The notes below the pieces were generated by a model. The model had not been told where the DNA came from. It searched no databases and was given only the letters and a program-made list of their open reading frames with translations. DNA of 64,000 nt, taken from contig NZ_JADGMQ010000004.1 in assembly GCF_016124105.1 (NCBI RefSeq), positions 213,830 through 277,829 on the forward strand, read 5' to 3'. This document shows, piece by piece, positions 44,401-54,305 of the stretch. Each line of letters begins with the position of its first letter. The stretch's first letter is position 1. Source of the stretch: Aquamicrobium zhengzhouense. Its GTDB lineage: Bacteria > Pseudomonadota > Alphaproteobacteria > Rhizobiales > Rhizobiaceae. Both the position numbers and the translations under genes were made by a program.

Positions 44401-45204
44401 ATGAGTTCACTTCCTCTTTCCCCGCCAGAGACTGCAACCAAGCGTCTGCGCCCCCTCAGGCTCCTCAGAGGTTTGTTCCTGTTTACCCTTATCGTCTTCG
44501 TCGTGCCAGTTGCTGCGACAGCGGCATGGTGGGCGCTGTCGGATCGCCCCTCCTCCTGGAGTTCAGCCAATTGGGGTTCGAGCGGCACGCTGGCTCCCGC
44601 TTCCGCCTCTCCCGACGCGGCAATCTACATTATGGCCGCGCGCACCGGTGGGATGAAGGGTGCTCTAGCGGTTCACAGCTGGATCGTGATCAAGAGACCG
44701 AACGCCACCACTTATGAGCGCTACGACAAGGTCGGCTGGGGCAGCCCTATTCGCACCAACGGCTATCCCGCGGACGCCTATTGGTACTCCAACCCGCCTA
44801 TGATCGTGCGCGCTGTCATCGGTAAGGATGCTGAACGGCTCATCCCGCAAATCGATCCCGCCATCGCCTCCTACCCATTTTCCGAACGCGGTGCCTACAA
44901 GATCTGGCCTGGTCCGAACTCCAACACCTTTGTCGCGCATGTCCTGAACGAGGTTCCGGCGCTGGGAACGGTGCTTCCGCCAAATGCTGCCGGACGTGAT
45001 TTCGCTGAAGGGCCGGTCTCCCTGCGAGTGGCGAGCGATTGGCGGGATCTGCATTTCACGATCCGCGGCCTCTTCGGCTTCGCCATTGGACAGCGCAGCG
45101 GGATCGAAATTCACTTCATGGGTGCCGTTGCTGGGGTAGATCTGATGCGGCCTGCGCTAAAGATACCCGCGCTCGGCCGCATCGGCTTCGACAATTCTAC
45201 ATAA
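44401..45204 (+). CDS. DUF3750 family membrane-anchored protein
   Basis: A 267-residue protein with one N-terminal membrane segment (about residues 22-44) and the DUF3750 motifs AAIYIMAARTGGMKGALAVHSWIVIKR (about residues 66-92), YDKVGWGSPIRTNGYPADAYWYSNPP and YKIWPGPNSNTFVAHVLNEVP, the latter with conserved Asn/His. It is periplasmic. The function is unknown. ATG 44401 is used; an upstream TTG is unlikely. Confidence 0.88.
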   Translation: MSSLPLSPPETATKRLRPLRLLRGLFLFTLIVFVVPVAATAAWWALSDRPSSWSSANWGSSGTLAPASASPDAAIYIMAARTGGMKGALAVHSWIVIKRPNATTYERYDKVGWGSPIRTNGYPADAYWYSNPPMIVRAVIGKDAERLIPQIDPAIASYPFSERGAYKIWPGPNSNTFVAHVLNEVPALGTVLPPNAAGRDFAEGPVSLRVASDWRDLHFTIRGLFGFAIGQRSGIEIHFMGAVAGVDLMRPALKIPALGRIGFDNST

Positions 45205-45212
45205 AGGCGCGT

Positions 45213-45956
45213 CTATGTAAGCGCCCGAAATCCACTTGCCGAAAACCCACCATCGACGGCCAACGTCTGGCCCGTAATGTACGCGGCCTCCGGCGAGAGA
45301 AGAAACGCAATCGCCGCAGCGACTTCGTCTGGCTCACCATGACGTCGTTGCGGCACGTGCTGCAACCAAACGCTTCGCACTCCATCGTCATGCGTTCTTG
45401 CTGAGAGCGGTGTCTCGATGACACCGGGTGCGACGCAATTTACCCGCACGTCCATATGGGCAAGTTCCACCGCCATGACTTGGGTCATCAGCGCCACGCC
45501 CGCTTTTGACGCACCGAAAGCCATCCGCCCTTCGTTGCCTCGCATCCCCGACACCGAGCCTAAATTGACGATCGACAGGGTCTCGCCCATGCGCTCCACT
45601 GCCGCGCGGGACGTGATGTATGAACCGACCACATGAACGTCGAGCATTTCCCGCAAGGCTTCTGCGCTTGTCTCCAGGCACGGGGCCACATGAGCGACGC
45701 CAGCGCAGTTAACCAACCCGCCAATCGGCCCCAGCGCATCCGCAACCTGATCGAAAGCTTCCGCGATCAACTCTTCATCGGTCACGTCCGCAGTGATGAA
45801 GATTGCATTCTCACCGGCGAGCATATCCTCGGCCAAAGCCAGCGCCTCGCCGTTAACGTCGATCACCGCGACCGGCCAGCCATCATCAAGAAGCCATTCC
45901 ACCGTTGCCAGCCCGATGCCTGACGCACCACCCGTCACAATTGCTGAAGGCTTCAT
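45213..45956 (-). CDS. Short-chain dehydrogenase/reductase with Tyr-to-Phe at the active site
   Basis: A 247-residue SDR with the cofactor motif TGGASGIGLATVEWL (residues 8-22), the acidic residue at the end of strand 2 (DVN) favouring NAD, NCAGVAH and the catalytic Ser in NLGSVSGM. Where classical SDRs have YxxxK this protein reads AFGASKAG, so the catalytic Tyr is Phe (codon TTC) while Lys remains. It overlaps the thiolase stop by ATGA. It ends in TAG. The substrate is unknown. Confidence 0.88.
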   Translation of the reverse strand: MKPSAIVTGGASGIGLATVEWLLDDGWPVAVIDVNGEALALAEDMLAGENAIFITADVTDEELIAEAFDQVADALGPIGGLVNCAGVAHVAPCLETSAEALREMLDVHVVGSYITSRAAVERMGETLSIVNLGSVSGMRGNEGRMAFGASKAGVALMTQVMAVELAHMDVRVNCVAPGVIETPLSARTHDDGVRSVWLQHVPQRRHGEPDEVAAAIAFLLSPEAAYITGQTLAVDGGFSASGFRALT

Positions 45957-47119
45957 TTCACTCGTTCGAGAATAGAGACGTAATTTGCCACTGCCGCGCC
46001 GCCCATATTGAATATACCTCCGAGCGTCGCGTCCTTTATCTGAATGCCACCGGCTTCGCCTTTTAGCTGCATGGCCGATAGCGCATGCATGGAGACCCCG
46101 GTAGCCCCGATTGGATGACCCTTGGCTTTCAACCCGCCAGAGGGATTAACCGGCAAAATCCCATCCTTCTGTGTCAGCCCTTCAAGAGCAACTTTCGCAC
46201 CTTGGCCCGGCTTCGCCAGCCCCATCGCCTCGTACTCGATGAGCTCGGCGATGGTGAAGCAGTCATGCGTCTCCACAAAGGACAGGTCTTTAAGGTTCAC
46301 GCCCGCCTGCTTGAGCGACCGAGCCCAGGCTTCCGAACAGCCTTCAAAAAGCAGGATGTCGCGTTTCGACATCGGCAGGAAATCCTGCACATGCTGGTTG
46401 GCTCTAAAAGCCACGGCGCGTCGCATCTGCAGCGCCGTCTCCTCGTTGGCCAGAACAAGCGCCGCAGCTCCGTCTGAAACCAACGAGCAGTCGGTGCGCT
46501 TCAATGGCCCTGCTACATAAGGGTTCTTGTCGCTCTCGTTACGACAGAAATCGAAGCCAAAATCGCGACGCATCTGCGCATACGGGTTCTCGACGCCGTT
46601 CTTGTGGTTCTTTGCTGCGATGTAGGCGAGCGCATCCGATTGATCGCCGTGGCGCTGGAAATAGGCAGCGGCGATCTTGCCGAACACCCCGGCAAAGCCT
46701 GATGGCGTGTCAGCATCTTCTGGCAGATAGGACGCTTTCAGCAAATTCCGACCGATCTCTGGCCCGGGAGTGGTCGTCATCTGTTCGACGCCAACGACAA
46801 GCACGATGCGGGCTGCGCCGGACTCGATCGCGCGGATGCCTTGGCGGACCGCAGCGGACCCGGTCGCGCACGCATTCTCGACCCGTGTCGCAGGCTTGAA
46901 GCGAAGACGTTCATCAGCTTGAAGCACCAGGCTTGCAGTGAAGTCCTGAGCCGAAAAGCCACCATTGAAGTGCCCCAGGACAATCTCATCGACGTCGTCG
47001 GCACCGATGCCCGTGTGCTCAAGCGCTTCGCGCGCCACCTGAACAATCAGGCTTTCAACCGTCTCGCCCTCAAGCTTTCCAAAGGGCGAATGTGCCCAGC
47101 CAACAATACTTGCTGCCAT
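45953..47119 (-). CDS. Thiolase-family protein (SCP-x type acetyl-CoA acetyltransferase)
   Basis: A 388-residue thiolase. ATG 47119 starts MAASIVGWAHSPFGK. The nucleophilic Cys is in VENACATGSAA (about residue 86), the His in KGHPIGATGVS (about residue 339) and a second His in VETHDCFTIAE. The C-terminal Cys motif of classical biosynthetic thiolases is replaced by FNMGGAAVAN, as in SCP-x-like thiolases. It is the first gene of a two-gene operon with the SDR, suggesting a short 3-hydroxyacyl/3-ketoacyl degradation step; the pathway is not known. Confidence 0.88.
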   Translation of the reverse strand: MAASIVGWAHSPFGKLEGETVESLIVQVAREALEHTGIGADDVDEIVLGHFNGGFSAQDFTASLVLQADERLRFKPATRVENACATGSAAVRQGIRAIESGAARIVLVVGVEQMTTTPGPEIGRNLLKASYLPEDADTPSGFAGVFGKIAAAYFQRHGDQSDALAYIAAKNHKNGVENPYAQMRRDFGFDFCRNESDKNPYVAGPLKRTDCSLVSDGAAALVLANEETALQMRRAVAFRANQHVQDFLPMSKRDILLFEGCSEAWARSLKQAGVNLKDLSFVETHDCFTIAELIEYEAMGLAKPGQGAKVALEGLTQKDGILPVNPSGGLKAKGHPIGATGVSMHALSAMQLKGEAGGIQIKDATLGGIFNMGGAAVANYVSILERVK

Positions 47120-47242
47120 AGATCTCACTCCCGAAAGCGCAGCATAACACAGCGGCCATAAGCGTCATTCTGCAATATCGCGGGAGACAATGAACCGTTC
47201 TTTTCTCGGGGTAAAGCCGATCGGCGGAGATGCGGAATCTTT

Positions 47243-47260
47243 ATTGATTGATCAATCAAT
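47243..47260. promoter_or_regulatory. BetI-type operator
   Basis: ATTGATTGATCAATCAAT is a perfect 18-bp palindrome 33 nt upstream of the betI start and within the region shared with the divergent thiolase operon. BetI repressors act on such a dyad near their own promoter and release it with choline. Confidence 0.75.
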
Positions 47261-47293
47261 CAATAATAACCTTCGGCTGCTTAGGAGTTATCG

Positions 47294-47881
47294 ATGCCCA
47301 AGGTTGGAATGGAGCCGGTGCGCCGCAAGGCGCTGATTGATGCAGCGATTGCCGCGATCGGGGAGCGCGGCTCCCTGGACGTCACGATGTCTGAAATAGC
47401 CGGGAGAGCAGGCGTATCAGCCGCGCTTGCCCATCACTATTTCGGCGCAAAGGATGAGCTTCTTCAGGAGACCATGCGCCATATTCTGCGCGAACTGGGG
47501 CGGGATGTAGCTGCGGCCTTGCACGGAGTGACTGAGCCACGAGCGCGTCTTACGGCCCTTATTGCCGTCAACTTCGCCCATAATCAGTTCAGCGCCGGGA
47601 CTATTGCAGCCTGGCTGGCGTTTTACGTCGAGGCGCAACGATCCGAACCGATGCGCCGGCTACTGCGGATTTATGCCCGCCGCCTGCATTCGAACTTGAT
47701 GGACGCCCTGTGCCAACTTCTCATCGCCGAAGAGGCGCGACAGACCGCTGAAGGCGTCGCTGCTCTTATCGATGGTCTTTACATCCGCTGCGCACTCCGC
47801 AGCGCCGCACCAGACGCCGTAAACGCCATCGCGCTCGTCGAAGACTATCTGGATCACAAACTATCCCGGAGGAGGAATTAG
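47294..47881 (+). CDS. betI: TetR-family choline-responsive repressor BetI
   Basis: A 195-residue repressor. The N-terminal HTH ([26 protein letters not shown], about residues 35-60) and the C-terminal segment [34 protein letters not shown] are characteristic of BetI. AGGAG precedes the ATG. It heads the bet operon and is expected to repress it until choline binds. Confidence 0.94.
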   Translation: MPKVGMEPVRRKALIDAAIAAIGERGSLDVTMSEIAGRAGVSAALAHHYFGAKDELLQETMRHILRELGRDVAAALHGVTEPRARLTALIAVNFAHNQFSAGTIAAWLAFYVEAQRSEPMRRLLRIYARRLHSNLMDALCQLLIAEEARQTAEGVAALIDGLYIRCALRSAAPDAVNAIALVEDYLDHKLSRRRN

Positions 47882-47886
47882 GGATC

Positions 47887-49407
47887 GTGAAGCCGAACAT
47901 ACTCATCATCATGGTGGACCAGCTCAATGGAACGCTGTTTCCGGATGGTCCCGCAGAATTTCTGCACACCCCTCACCTCAAGAGGCTCGCTGCCCGTTCA
48001 GCACGCTTCAATAGCAACTACACGGCATCACCGCTTTGTGCCCCGGCCCGCGCATCTTTCATGAGCGGGATGCTGCCTTCGCGTACGCAGGTCTATGACA
48101 ATGCGGCCGAGTTCCCTTCCTCCGTACCGACCTTTTCCCATCATCTGCGCGCAGCTGGCTATTACACCTGCCTGTCCGGCAAGATGCACTTCATAGGCCC
48201 GGATCAACTCCACGGATTTGAGGAGCGCCTGACGACCGACATCTATCCTGCTGATTTCGGATGGACGCCGGATTGGACGAAGCCCGGCCAGCGCATTGAC
48301 TGGTGGTACCACAACCTCGGTTCCGTTACGGGCGCAGGTGTAGCGGAGATTACCAACCAGCTGGAATACGACGATGAAGTCGCACACCACGCTGTACAGA
48401 AGCTCTACCAGCTGTCCCGCCAGTCGCAGGACGACAGCCGCCAGCCATGGTGCCTGACTGTTTCGTTCACCCACCCTCACGACCCTTACGTCGCCCGTCG
48501 CCGCTATTGGGACCTCTACGAAGACTGCGCGCATCTCGATCCGGAGGTCGGCTTCATCCCGTATGAGGATCAAGATCCCCATTCACAACGTCTGTATGAC
48601 GCCAGCGATTATGGTTCGTTCTCTCTGAGCGATGAGAACATTCGTCGTTCCCGGCGCGGTTACTTCGCCAATATTTCCTACATCGATGACCACGTAGGTT
48701 CGCTGATCGACGTCCTTGAACGGACGCGCATGATCGACAACACATTCATCGTCTTCTGCTCGGATCACGGCGACATGCTCGGGGAGCGCGGGCTCTGGTT
48801 CAAGATGAACTTCCTCGAGGGCTCATCGCGAGTACCCTTGATGATAGCCGGCCCTGGTATCGAAGGCGTCTCGCACTCTGCTCCGACCTCCAACCTGGAT
48901 ATCGCCGCCACACTTTGTGATCTCGCGGATATCGATTTGGGCTCCATTCGCGCATGGTCAGACGGGGAAAGCCTCAAGCCCGTCATCGGGGGCGGTGAGC
49001 GCCCTACTCCCGTCTACATGGAATACGCAGCCGAGGGTTCCATAGCCCCGATGGTCGCGATCAGATCCGGACGGTTCAAATTCATATACTGCCCGGTGGA
49101 TCCCGCACAGCTGTTCGATCTTAAAGCAGACCCGCTTGAGAAGACAAACCTCGCCTCTGATCCGGCGCACTCCCAACTGCTGGCAGAATTCCAGGGAATG
49201 GTCGCAGCCCGCTGGGATCTGGATGCATTCGACCAGGCTGTTCGCGAGAGCCAGGCACGCCGCCTCGCGATCTACCAGTCCCTGCGAAACGGCGCATATT
49301 ACCCCTGGGACTATCAGCCGCTTCAGAAGGCGTCCGAACGCTACATGCGCAACCACATGGACCTCAACGTCCTCGAAGAGCACCAACGGTTTCCGAGAGG
49401 TGAATGA
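47887..49407 (+). CDS. betC: Choline-sulfatase
   Basis: A 506-residue arylsulfatase-family enzyme hydrolysing choline-O-sulfate to choline and sulfate. The formylglycine motif is [12 protein letters not shown] (Cys at about residue 54), the metal site begins [12 protein letters not shown], and later HPHDPY and [13 protein letters not shown] complete the site. The C-terminal extension ([17 protein letters not shown]) is the choline-sulfatase type. It starts at GTG 47887, 5 nt after betI. This gene in the bet operon is typical of Sinorhizobium relatives. Confidence 0.95.
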   Translation: MKPNILIIMVDQLNGTLFPDGPAEFLHTPHLKRLAARSARFNSNYTASPLCAPARASFMSGMLPSRTQVYDNAAEFPSSVPTFSHHLRAAGYYTCLSGKMHFIGPDQLHGFEERLTTDIYPADFGWTPDWTKPGQRIDWWYHNLGSVTGAGVAEITNQLEYDDEVAHHAVQKLYQLSRQSQDDSRQPWCLTVSFTHPHDPYVARRRYWDLYEDCAHLDPEVGFIPYEDQDPHSQRLYDASDYGSFSLSDENIRRSRRGYFANISYIDDHVGSLIDVLERTRMIDNTFIVFCSDHGDMLGERGLWFKMNFLEGSSRVPLMIAGPGIEGVSHSAPTSNLDIAATLCDLADIDLGSIRAWSDGESLKPVIGGGERPTPVYMEYAAEGSIAPMVAIRSGRFKFIYCPVDPAQLFDLKADPLEKTNLASDPAHSQLLAEFQGMVAARWDLDAFDQAVRESQARRLAIYQSLRNGAYYPWDYQPLQKASERYMRNHMDLNVLEEHQRFPRGE

Positions 49408-51059
49408 TGTTACAGGCTGACTTCGTGATTGTCGGCTCCGGCTCTGCCGGGGCTGCAATGGCCTATCGGCTGTCTGAGGATGGCAAGCACTCGGTCATCG
49501 TCATCGAATATGGCGGAACCGATTTTGGACCGTTCATCCAGATGCCTGCGGCCCTGTCCTACCCCATGAACATGCGCCGCTATGATTGGGGCTACAAGAC
49601 TGAGCCCGAACCACATCTTGGCGGGCGGGTACTTGCTACCCCCCGTGGCAAGGTGATCGGCGGCTCTTCGTCTATCAACGGCATGGTCTATGTGCGCGGC
49701 CACGCTCACGACTTTGACCATTGGGCCGATCAGGGCGCGAACGGCTGGTCCTATGCGGACGTATTGCCCTACTTCAAGCGCATGGAAAACTCGGATGGGG
49801 GCGAGGCTGGCTGGCGTGGAACCAGCGGACCTCTTCATGTCCAGCGAGGCCCCCGGAAGAACCCGCTCTACAAGGCATTTGTCGAAGCCGGTCGCCAGGC
49901 AGGTTTCGAGACGACCAAAGACTATAACGGCTCCAAGCAGGAAGGCTTCGGCCCAATGGAGCAGACCATCCACCAGGGACGGCGCTGGTCCGTCGCCAAT
50001 GCCTATCTGCGTCCGGCTCTCAGGCGCAAGAATGTGCGCGTGGTTAACGGCTTCGCCAGAAAGATCGTGATCGAGAATGGTCGCGCGACGGGAGTCGAGA
50101 TCGAAAACCGCCGCGGCGTCGAGACCGTTCGTGCAAACCGCGAGGTGATCATCGCGGCGTCAACGGTCAATTCGCCGAAATTGCTGATGCTGTCAGGCAT
50201 CGGGCCAGCCGCGCACCTGCGAGAGCACGGGATCGATGTCATTGCCGACCGACCGGGCGTTGGCCAGAATCTCCAGGATCATATGGAGCTCTACATCCAG
50301 CAGGAATCGCTCCAGCCGATCACGCTCTATTCCAAGCTCAACCTGTTCTCCAAGGCTCTGATCGGTGCTGAGTGGCTGTTCTTCAAGACAGGGCTAGGCG
50401 CCACCAATCACTTTGAAGCTGCGGCGTTCCTACGCTCGGCAGCCGGCGTCGACTATCCGGATATCCAGTACCACTTCATCCCGGTTGCAATCCGATATGA
50501 TGGCAAGTCTGCCGCCGAGGCACATGGCTTCCAGGCTCATGTGGGGCCCATGCGATCGAAATCGCGCGGTAACGTCGCGCTTCGATCTTCGGATCCGTGG
50601 GAAACGCCGGCCATCCGCTTCAATTATATGTCCCATCCTGACGATTGGGCAGACTTTCGCCATTGCATCCGCCTCACGCGCGAGATCTTCGGGCAGCAGG
50701 CATTCGACCTTTACCGCGGCCGTGAAATCTCGCCTGGCGCCCATATTCAGAGTGACGAGCAGCTTGATGGCTTCATTCGCGATCACGCCGAGAGCGCGTA
50801 CCACCCGTGCGGCACCTGCCGCATGGGCCGCGCCGATGATCCGCACGCAGTTGTCGATCCGGAATGCCGCGTCATCGGCGTTGACGGGCTGAGGGTCGCG
50901 GACTCGTCGATCTTCCCGCGTGTCACCAACGGCAACCTGAACGCGCCGTCGATCATGGTGGGAGAGAAGGCTTCCGACCACATCCTCGGCATCCAGCCCC
51001 TCGCCCCGTCAAATCAGGAGCCATGGATCAATCCGCGCTGGCGCGAGTCTGATCGATGA
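49404..51059 (+). CDS. betA: Choline dehydrogenase
   Basis: A 551-residue GMC flavoenzyme oxidising choline to betaine aldehyde at the inner membrane. The FAD motif is [21 protein letters not shown] (residues 5-25), with [15 protein letters not shown], the active-site region [10 protein letters not shown], and the C-terminal motif [22 protein letters not shown]. The ATG overlaps the betC stop by 4 nt. Confidence 0.95.
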   Translation: MMLQADFVIVGSGSAGAAMAYRLSEDGKHSVIVIEYGGTDFGPFIQMPAALSYPMNMRRYDWGYKTEPEPHLGGRVLATPRGKVIGGSSSINGMVYVRGHAHDFDHWADQGANGWSYADVLPYFKRMENSDGGEAGWRGTSGPLHVQRGPRKNPLYKAFVEAGRQAGFETTKDYNGSKQEGFGPMEQTIHQGRRWSVANAYLRPALRRKNVRVVNGFARKIVIENGRATGVEIENRRGVETVRANREVIIAASTVNSPKLLMLSGIGPAAHLREHGIDVIADRPGVGQNLQDHMELYIQQESLQPITLYSKLNLFSKALIGAEWLFFKTGLGATNHFEAAAFLRSAAGVDYPDIQYHFIPVAIRYDGKSAAEAHGFQAHVGPMRSKSRGNVALRSSDPWETPAIRFNYMSHPDDWADFRHCIRLTREIFGQQAFDLYRGREISPGAHIQSDEQLDGFIRDHAESAYHPCGTCRMGRADDPHAVVDPECRVIGVDGLRVADSSIFPRVTNGNLNAPSIMVGEKASDHILGIQPLAPSNQEPWINPRWRESDR

Positions 51060-51119
51060 TGCTTCGCACCTTGCATCTCATTTTCGGCTAGGATCAGCCA
51101 ATTGAAGAGGAACACGTTC

Positions 51120-52583
51120 ATGCGCGCCCAGCCCAAAGCATCGCATTACATTAATGGCCGCTACGTTGAGGATGATCAGGGCACGCCGCTTGACGTCATC
51201 TATCCGGCTACAGGCGAGGTGATCGCCCGTCTCCACGCCGCGACGCCGCATATCATCGAACAGGCCATCTCCGCCGCCGCAGAGGCACAACTCGAATGGG
51301 CCCGCATGCGCCCTGCAGATCGTGGCCGCATCTTGCGACGCGCTGCTGACCTCCTGCGCGAGCGCAATGAGGAAATTTCCCACCTCGAGACGCTCGACAC
51401 CGGCAAGCCCATCCAGGAGACCACCGTCGCCGACCCTGCTTCCGCAGCCGAGGCATTGGAGTTTCTCGGCGGCGTGGTCGCTGGCCACCACGGCCATTAC
51501 GTCGATTTTGGCGGGCCGTTTGCCTATACGCGTCGTGAACCACTGGGCGTCTGCGTTGGCATCGGCGCATGGAACTACCCGATCCAGGGCGCAGCGTGGA
51601 AATCAGCCCCTGCCCTCGCCATGGGCAATGCCATGGTGTTTAAGCCGTCGGAGAACACTCCCCTTACCGCGCTGGCCCTAGCCGAACTGTACATTGAGGC
51701 CGGCCTGCCGAATGGCTTGTTCAACGTCGTGCAAGGGTACGGCGATGTCGGCGGCGCGCTCATCAGCCATCCGACGGTCGCCAAGGTCTCTCTGACTGGC
51801 TCCGTGCCCACCGGCCGCAAGGTGCTTGGCATAGCCGGCTCCCTGATGAAGCACGCGACGATGGAGCTCGGAGGCAAGTCGCCGCTGATCATCTTCGACG
51901 ACGCGGATGTCGAGAACGCAGTTGGCGGCGCCATGCTCGCGAATTTCTACTCGACCGGCCAGGTCTGCTCGAACGGAACCCGCGTCTTTGTCCAGAACGG
52001 CATCTATGAGCGTTTCATCGAGCGCCTCACCGCTCGCACCGCGAAGATCCGAATCGGCGATCCGCTCGATCCGCAGACGCAGATGGGCCCCCTCATCAAC
52101 AAGGCGCAGCATGAGAAGGTCACCGGCTACATCGAGATCGGCAAGGCCGAAGGCGCGACCCTTCACCACGGCGGCGGCATCCCACGCCTCCAAGGCTTCG
52201 AAAACGGCTTCTTCGTCGAGCCGACAATCTTTACGGGTGTCAAAGATGACATGCGGATCGCGCGTGAAGAAATATTCGGCCCGGTCATGAGCGTACTGAC
52301 CTTCTCCAAAGAAGACGAAGTAATCGAGCGCGCAAACGACACCGAATTCGGCCTCTCCGCTGGCGTGTTTACACGTGATCTGCCGCGTGCCCACCGCGTG
52401 ATTGCCGATATCAAGGCGGGCAGCTGCTGGATCAACCATTACAATCTTGCTCCGGCAGAGCTTCCCTTCGGCGGCTTCAAGCAATCTGGCATCGGCCGCG
52501 AAAATTCCCTGGCGGCACTCGATCACTACTCCCAGATCAAGTCGGTTTACGTTGAAACCGGCGATGTGGAGAGCCCTTACTAA
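51120..52583 (+). CDS. betB: Betaine aldehyde dehydrogenase
   Basis: A 487-residue NAD(P)-dependent dehydrogenase producing glycine betaine. ATG 51120 is chosen because AGAGGA lies 8 nt upstream; an upstream TTG is less likely. The catalytic Glu is in [11 protein letters not shown] (about residue 252), the Cys in [12 protein letters not shown] (about residue 286), and the cofactor motif in [11 protein letters not shown]. The gene order betI-C-A-B differs from the I-C-B-A order described for S. meliloti. Confidence 0.95.
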   Translation: MRAQPKASHYINGRYVEDDQGTPLDVIYPATGEVIARLHAATPHIIEQAISAAAEAQLEWARMRPADRGRILRRAADLLRERNEEISHLETLDTGKPIQETTVADPASAAEALEFLGGVVAGHHGHYVDFGGPFAYTRREPLGVCVGIGAWNYPIQGAAWKSAPALAMGNAMVFKPSENTPLTALALAELYIEAGLPNGLFNVVQGYGDVGGALISHPTVAKVSLTGSVPTGRKVLGIAGSLMKHATMELGGKSPLIIFDDADVENAVGGAMLANFYSTGQVCSNGTRVFVQNGIYERFIERLTARTAKIRIGDPLDPQTQMGPLINKAQHEKVTGYIEIGKAEGATLHHGGGIPRLQGFENGFFVEPTIFTGVKDDMRIAREEIFGPVMSVLTFSKEDEVIERANDTEFGLSAGVFTRDLPRAHRVIADIKAGSCWINHYNLAPAELPFGGFKQSGIGRENSLAALDHYSQIKSVYVETGDVESPY

Positions 52584-52602
52584 AAATTGCAAAAACTCTT
52601 CC

Positions 52603-52646
52603 GGCCGGGCTTGCAGCGCACGAAGGGGGGCGCTATAAGCCCGGCC
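52603..52646. repeat. Inverted repeat enclosing the tRNA-Pro promoter
   Basis: 10-bp perfect arms GGCCGGGCTT (52603-52612) and AAGCCCGGCC (52637-52646) lie 20 nt after the betB stop. They can form a large hairpin that would act as a betB terminator on RNA, while the DNA between holds the tRNA promoter. Confidence 0.55.
52611..52639 (+). promoter_or_regulatory. Promoter of tRNA-Pro
   Basis: TTGCAG (52611-52616), a 17-nt spacer, then TATAAG (52634-52639). The tRNA begins 15 nt after the -10 box. Confidence 0.6.
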
Positions 52647-52654
52647 ACTGGCCA

Positions 52655-52731
52655 CGGAGTGTAGCGCAGCCTGGTAGCGCACCTCGTTCGGGACGAGGGG
52701 GTCGCAGGTTCAAATCCTGCCACTCCGACCA
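52655..52731 (+). tRNA. tRNA-Pro(CGG)
   Basis: A 77-nt cloverleaf with acceptor stem CGGAGTG/CACTCCG, D-arm with AGCCTGGTAGC, anticodon stem CCTCG/CGAGG enclosing the loop TTCGGGA (anticodon CGG), T-loop GGTTCAAATCC and an encoded CCA. A phage integrase gene lies 66 nt downstream, pointing towards it. Confidence 0.97.
52709..52731. other. Candidate attachment site (attL) in tRNA 3' end
   Basis: The 3' part of the tRNA gene (T-arm to CCA) is the usual crossover region for tyrosine integrases, and the integrase gene is adjacent. The second att copy was not found in the window, which ends within the prophage, so the exact core is not defined. Confidence 0.4.
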
Positions 52732-52796
52732 GTAAAAACAAAGGCTTAGCAGCGCCTCCCGAAATCTACGGCAACGAATACGGCAATGATTGAGCA

Positions 52797-53909
52797 TCAT
52801 GGCTGATTTCGCCCTGCCTTTCCTGATGTAAACGCAGCTCCCACCTGGCGTTGAAAGTTCGGATGGTGATGGCCATACGTCTTTTCCAGCATCTCCCTGG
52901 TCATACCGAGGTAACCGGAAGCCTCCCAAGGATCGACACCACCCTGCATCAGCCATGTCGCTGCCGTGTGCCTCATCGTGTGGCGTACAACCTCGGTTGC
53001 CTCATCGCCTAGAACATCGTTAGCAAGCTTGCGAAAAGCCTTCTTGGGGTCAGCCGCCCTGCCCTGATATTCGACCACGTACCTCGCGCCATTTCGATGC
53101 CAGCGCCTCATGTGAGCTAGAAGCCGATCCGGCAAGCGGATCGGTGGCGATTTCTTATTGGCAGCCTCCTTTTCGATCTCTGGAAGGCGGTAGAAGACAC
53201 CGTTCTCTAGATCAATGAACGGCCTGTCTTTCTCCTTTACGAAAGACGCTTGCCAAATTCGGCTAGATCGACTTCCGGTGTACAGCGCCGCAATAAGAAA
53301 GCGGGCAACGTGAAGCGTCGCCTTCTTCTTCGTTGGCACGCCCCGTTGGACCTCCTTCTTGCGGTAAGCTGCCCAAATCAACTTGGCCATAGCATCACGC
53401 TCTAGATGCTTCGTTCGGCCTTTTGGCTTGGGTGGTAGCGTCACGGTTACGGCGTGCCTGGTAATGTTATCCGCGATCGCCATTCGACAGGCAGCACGCA
53501 AATCTTCCAACTCACGGCGTGCCGCGAATTGTGCACCGCGTTCCCTCACATACTCTGTGCAGGTTCGCGTTGTTATGTCGTCCAGGGTCTTGTCGCCCCA
53601 AAACGCCAGCAGCTGTTTAGCTCGCGCCGCCAGTTCTTTTGGCCTTCTGGCTACGTCCTCCTTCACGAGGAGATAGTGAGCTATCACCTCGGCCACGCTG
53701 ACTTCTGATGCGGGCCTATGCTTCTCTAGTGGCTTCTCAAGGAAGCGCTTGGCGATGTGCTCCGCGAGCTTTTGCTCAGCCGCTCCACGATCATGTTCGC
53801 TGCAGCCAGTGCCGAATTGCTTTCCACCGTCGAGGATGATCCAGACCGCTTCTCTGTCTTTACTGGCTGGCCGCAACCAGAGGCGGGCAGGCTTTCTAGC
53901 ACGAGACAT
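52797..53909 (-). CDS. Phage tyrosine integrase
   Basis: A 370-residue site-specific recombinase. It has an N-terminal arm-binding and SAM-like core-binding domain (about residues 60-160) and a catalytic domain with the first Arg in ALYTGSRSSRIW (about residue 217), the His-x-x-Arg box in VVRHTMRHTAATW (about residues 312-316) and the nucleophilic Tyr in LEKTYGHHHPNF (about residue 344). It overlaps the excisionase-like gene by 184 nt. Confidence 0.93.
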   Translation of the reverse strand: MSRARKPARLWLRPASKDREAVWIILDGGKQFGTGCSEHDRGAAEQKLAEHIAKRFLEKPLEKHRPASEVSVAEVIAHYLLVKEDVARRPKELAARAKQLLAFWGDKTLDDITTRTCTEYVRERGAQFAARRELEDLRAACRMAIADNITRHAVTVTLPPKPKGRTKHLERDAMAKLIWAAYRKKEVQRGVPTKKKATLHVARFLIAALYTGSRSSRIWQASFVKEKDRPFIDLENGVFYRLPEIEKEAANKKSPPIRLPDRLLAHMRRWHRNGARYVVEYQGRAADPKKAFRKLANDVLGDEATEVVRHTMRHTAATWLMQGGVDPWEASGYLGMTREMLEKTYGHHHPNFQRQVGAAFTSGKAGRNQP

Positions 53910-54103
53910 CGCGATTTCATCTCCTCTATGTACGCTAGGGTAGTGAAGTCTTTCCCCGCAATCCGCATCATAACCAGACGACCACGGAAGGCTTCGCGAC
54001 GTAATCCCGAAACAGACATGCCACCATAAGGGAAGGCAATAGCTACAGCATCCTTCAGGCGAAGCGGTGCATGTGGGTCAATATTGTCATTATCTGCTTT
54101 CAT
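53726..54103 (-). CDS. Excisionase-like small DNA-binding protein
   Basis: A 125-residue protein starting at ATG 54103 with a strong GGGAGG. The N-terminal half reads PLRLKDAVAIAFPYGGMSVSGLRREAFRGRLVMMRIAGKDFTTLAYIEEM (about residues 12-61), a winged-HTH/MerR-like layout common in proteins encoded next to alphaproteobacterial phage integrases. The C-terminus is Ser-rich and lies antisense-free inside the integrase 5' region. A recombination directionality role is inferred from position. Confidence 0.65.
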   Translation of the reverse strand: MKADNDNIDPHAPLRLKDAVAIAFPYGGMSVSGLRREAFRGRLVMMRIAGKDFTTLAYIEEMKSRCLVLESLPASGCGQPVKTEKRSGSSSTVESNSALAAANMIVERLSKSSRSTSPSASLRSH

Positions 54104-54305
54104 TGTTCCTCCCGTTGTAAGAGAACCCGCCCGCCGGAGAGGAGACAACGGCGAGCAGGTGAGCGCCTCGGCGCTACTGCGGCCATCGCTTGTTAAGCGC
54201 TGGTAGTGGCCGGTTTGATTTGGTGAGGCTGGTGCGGCTCGAACGCACATCTGTCCAGTTACGGTTTCCGGCTTAGAAGACCGGACCGATACAGCCCCGT
54301 ATTCG

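Noticed and set aside
52633..52956. Minus-strand ORF ending in a sequence like EWQDLNLRPPRPERGALPGCATLR
   Set aside because: It is the antisense of tRNA-Pro plus flanking DNA, a well-known false gene call.
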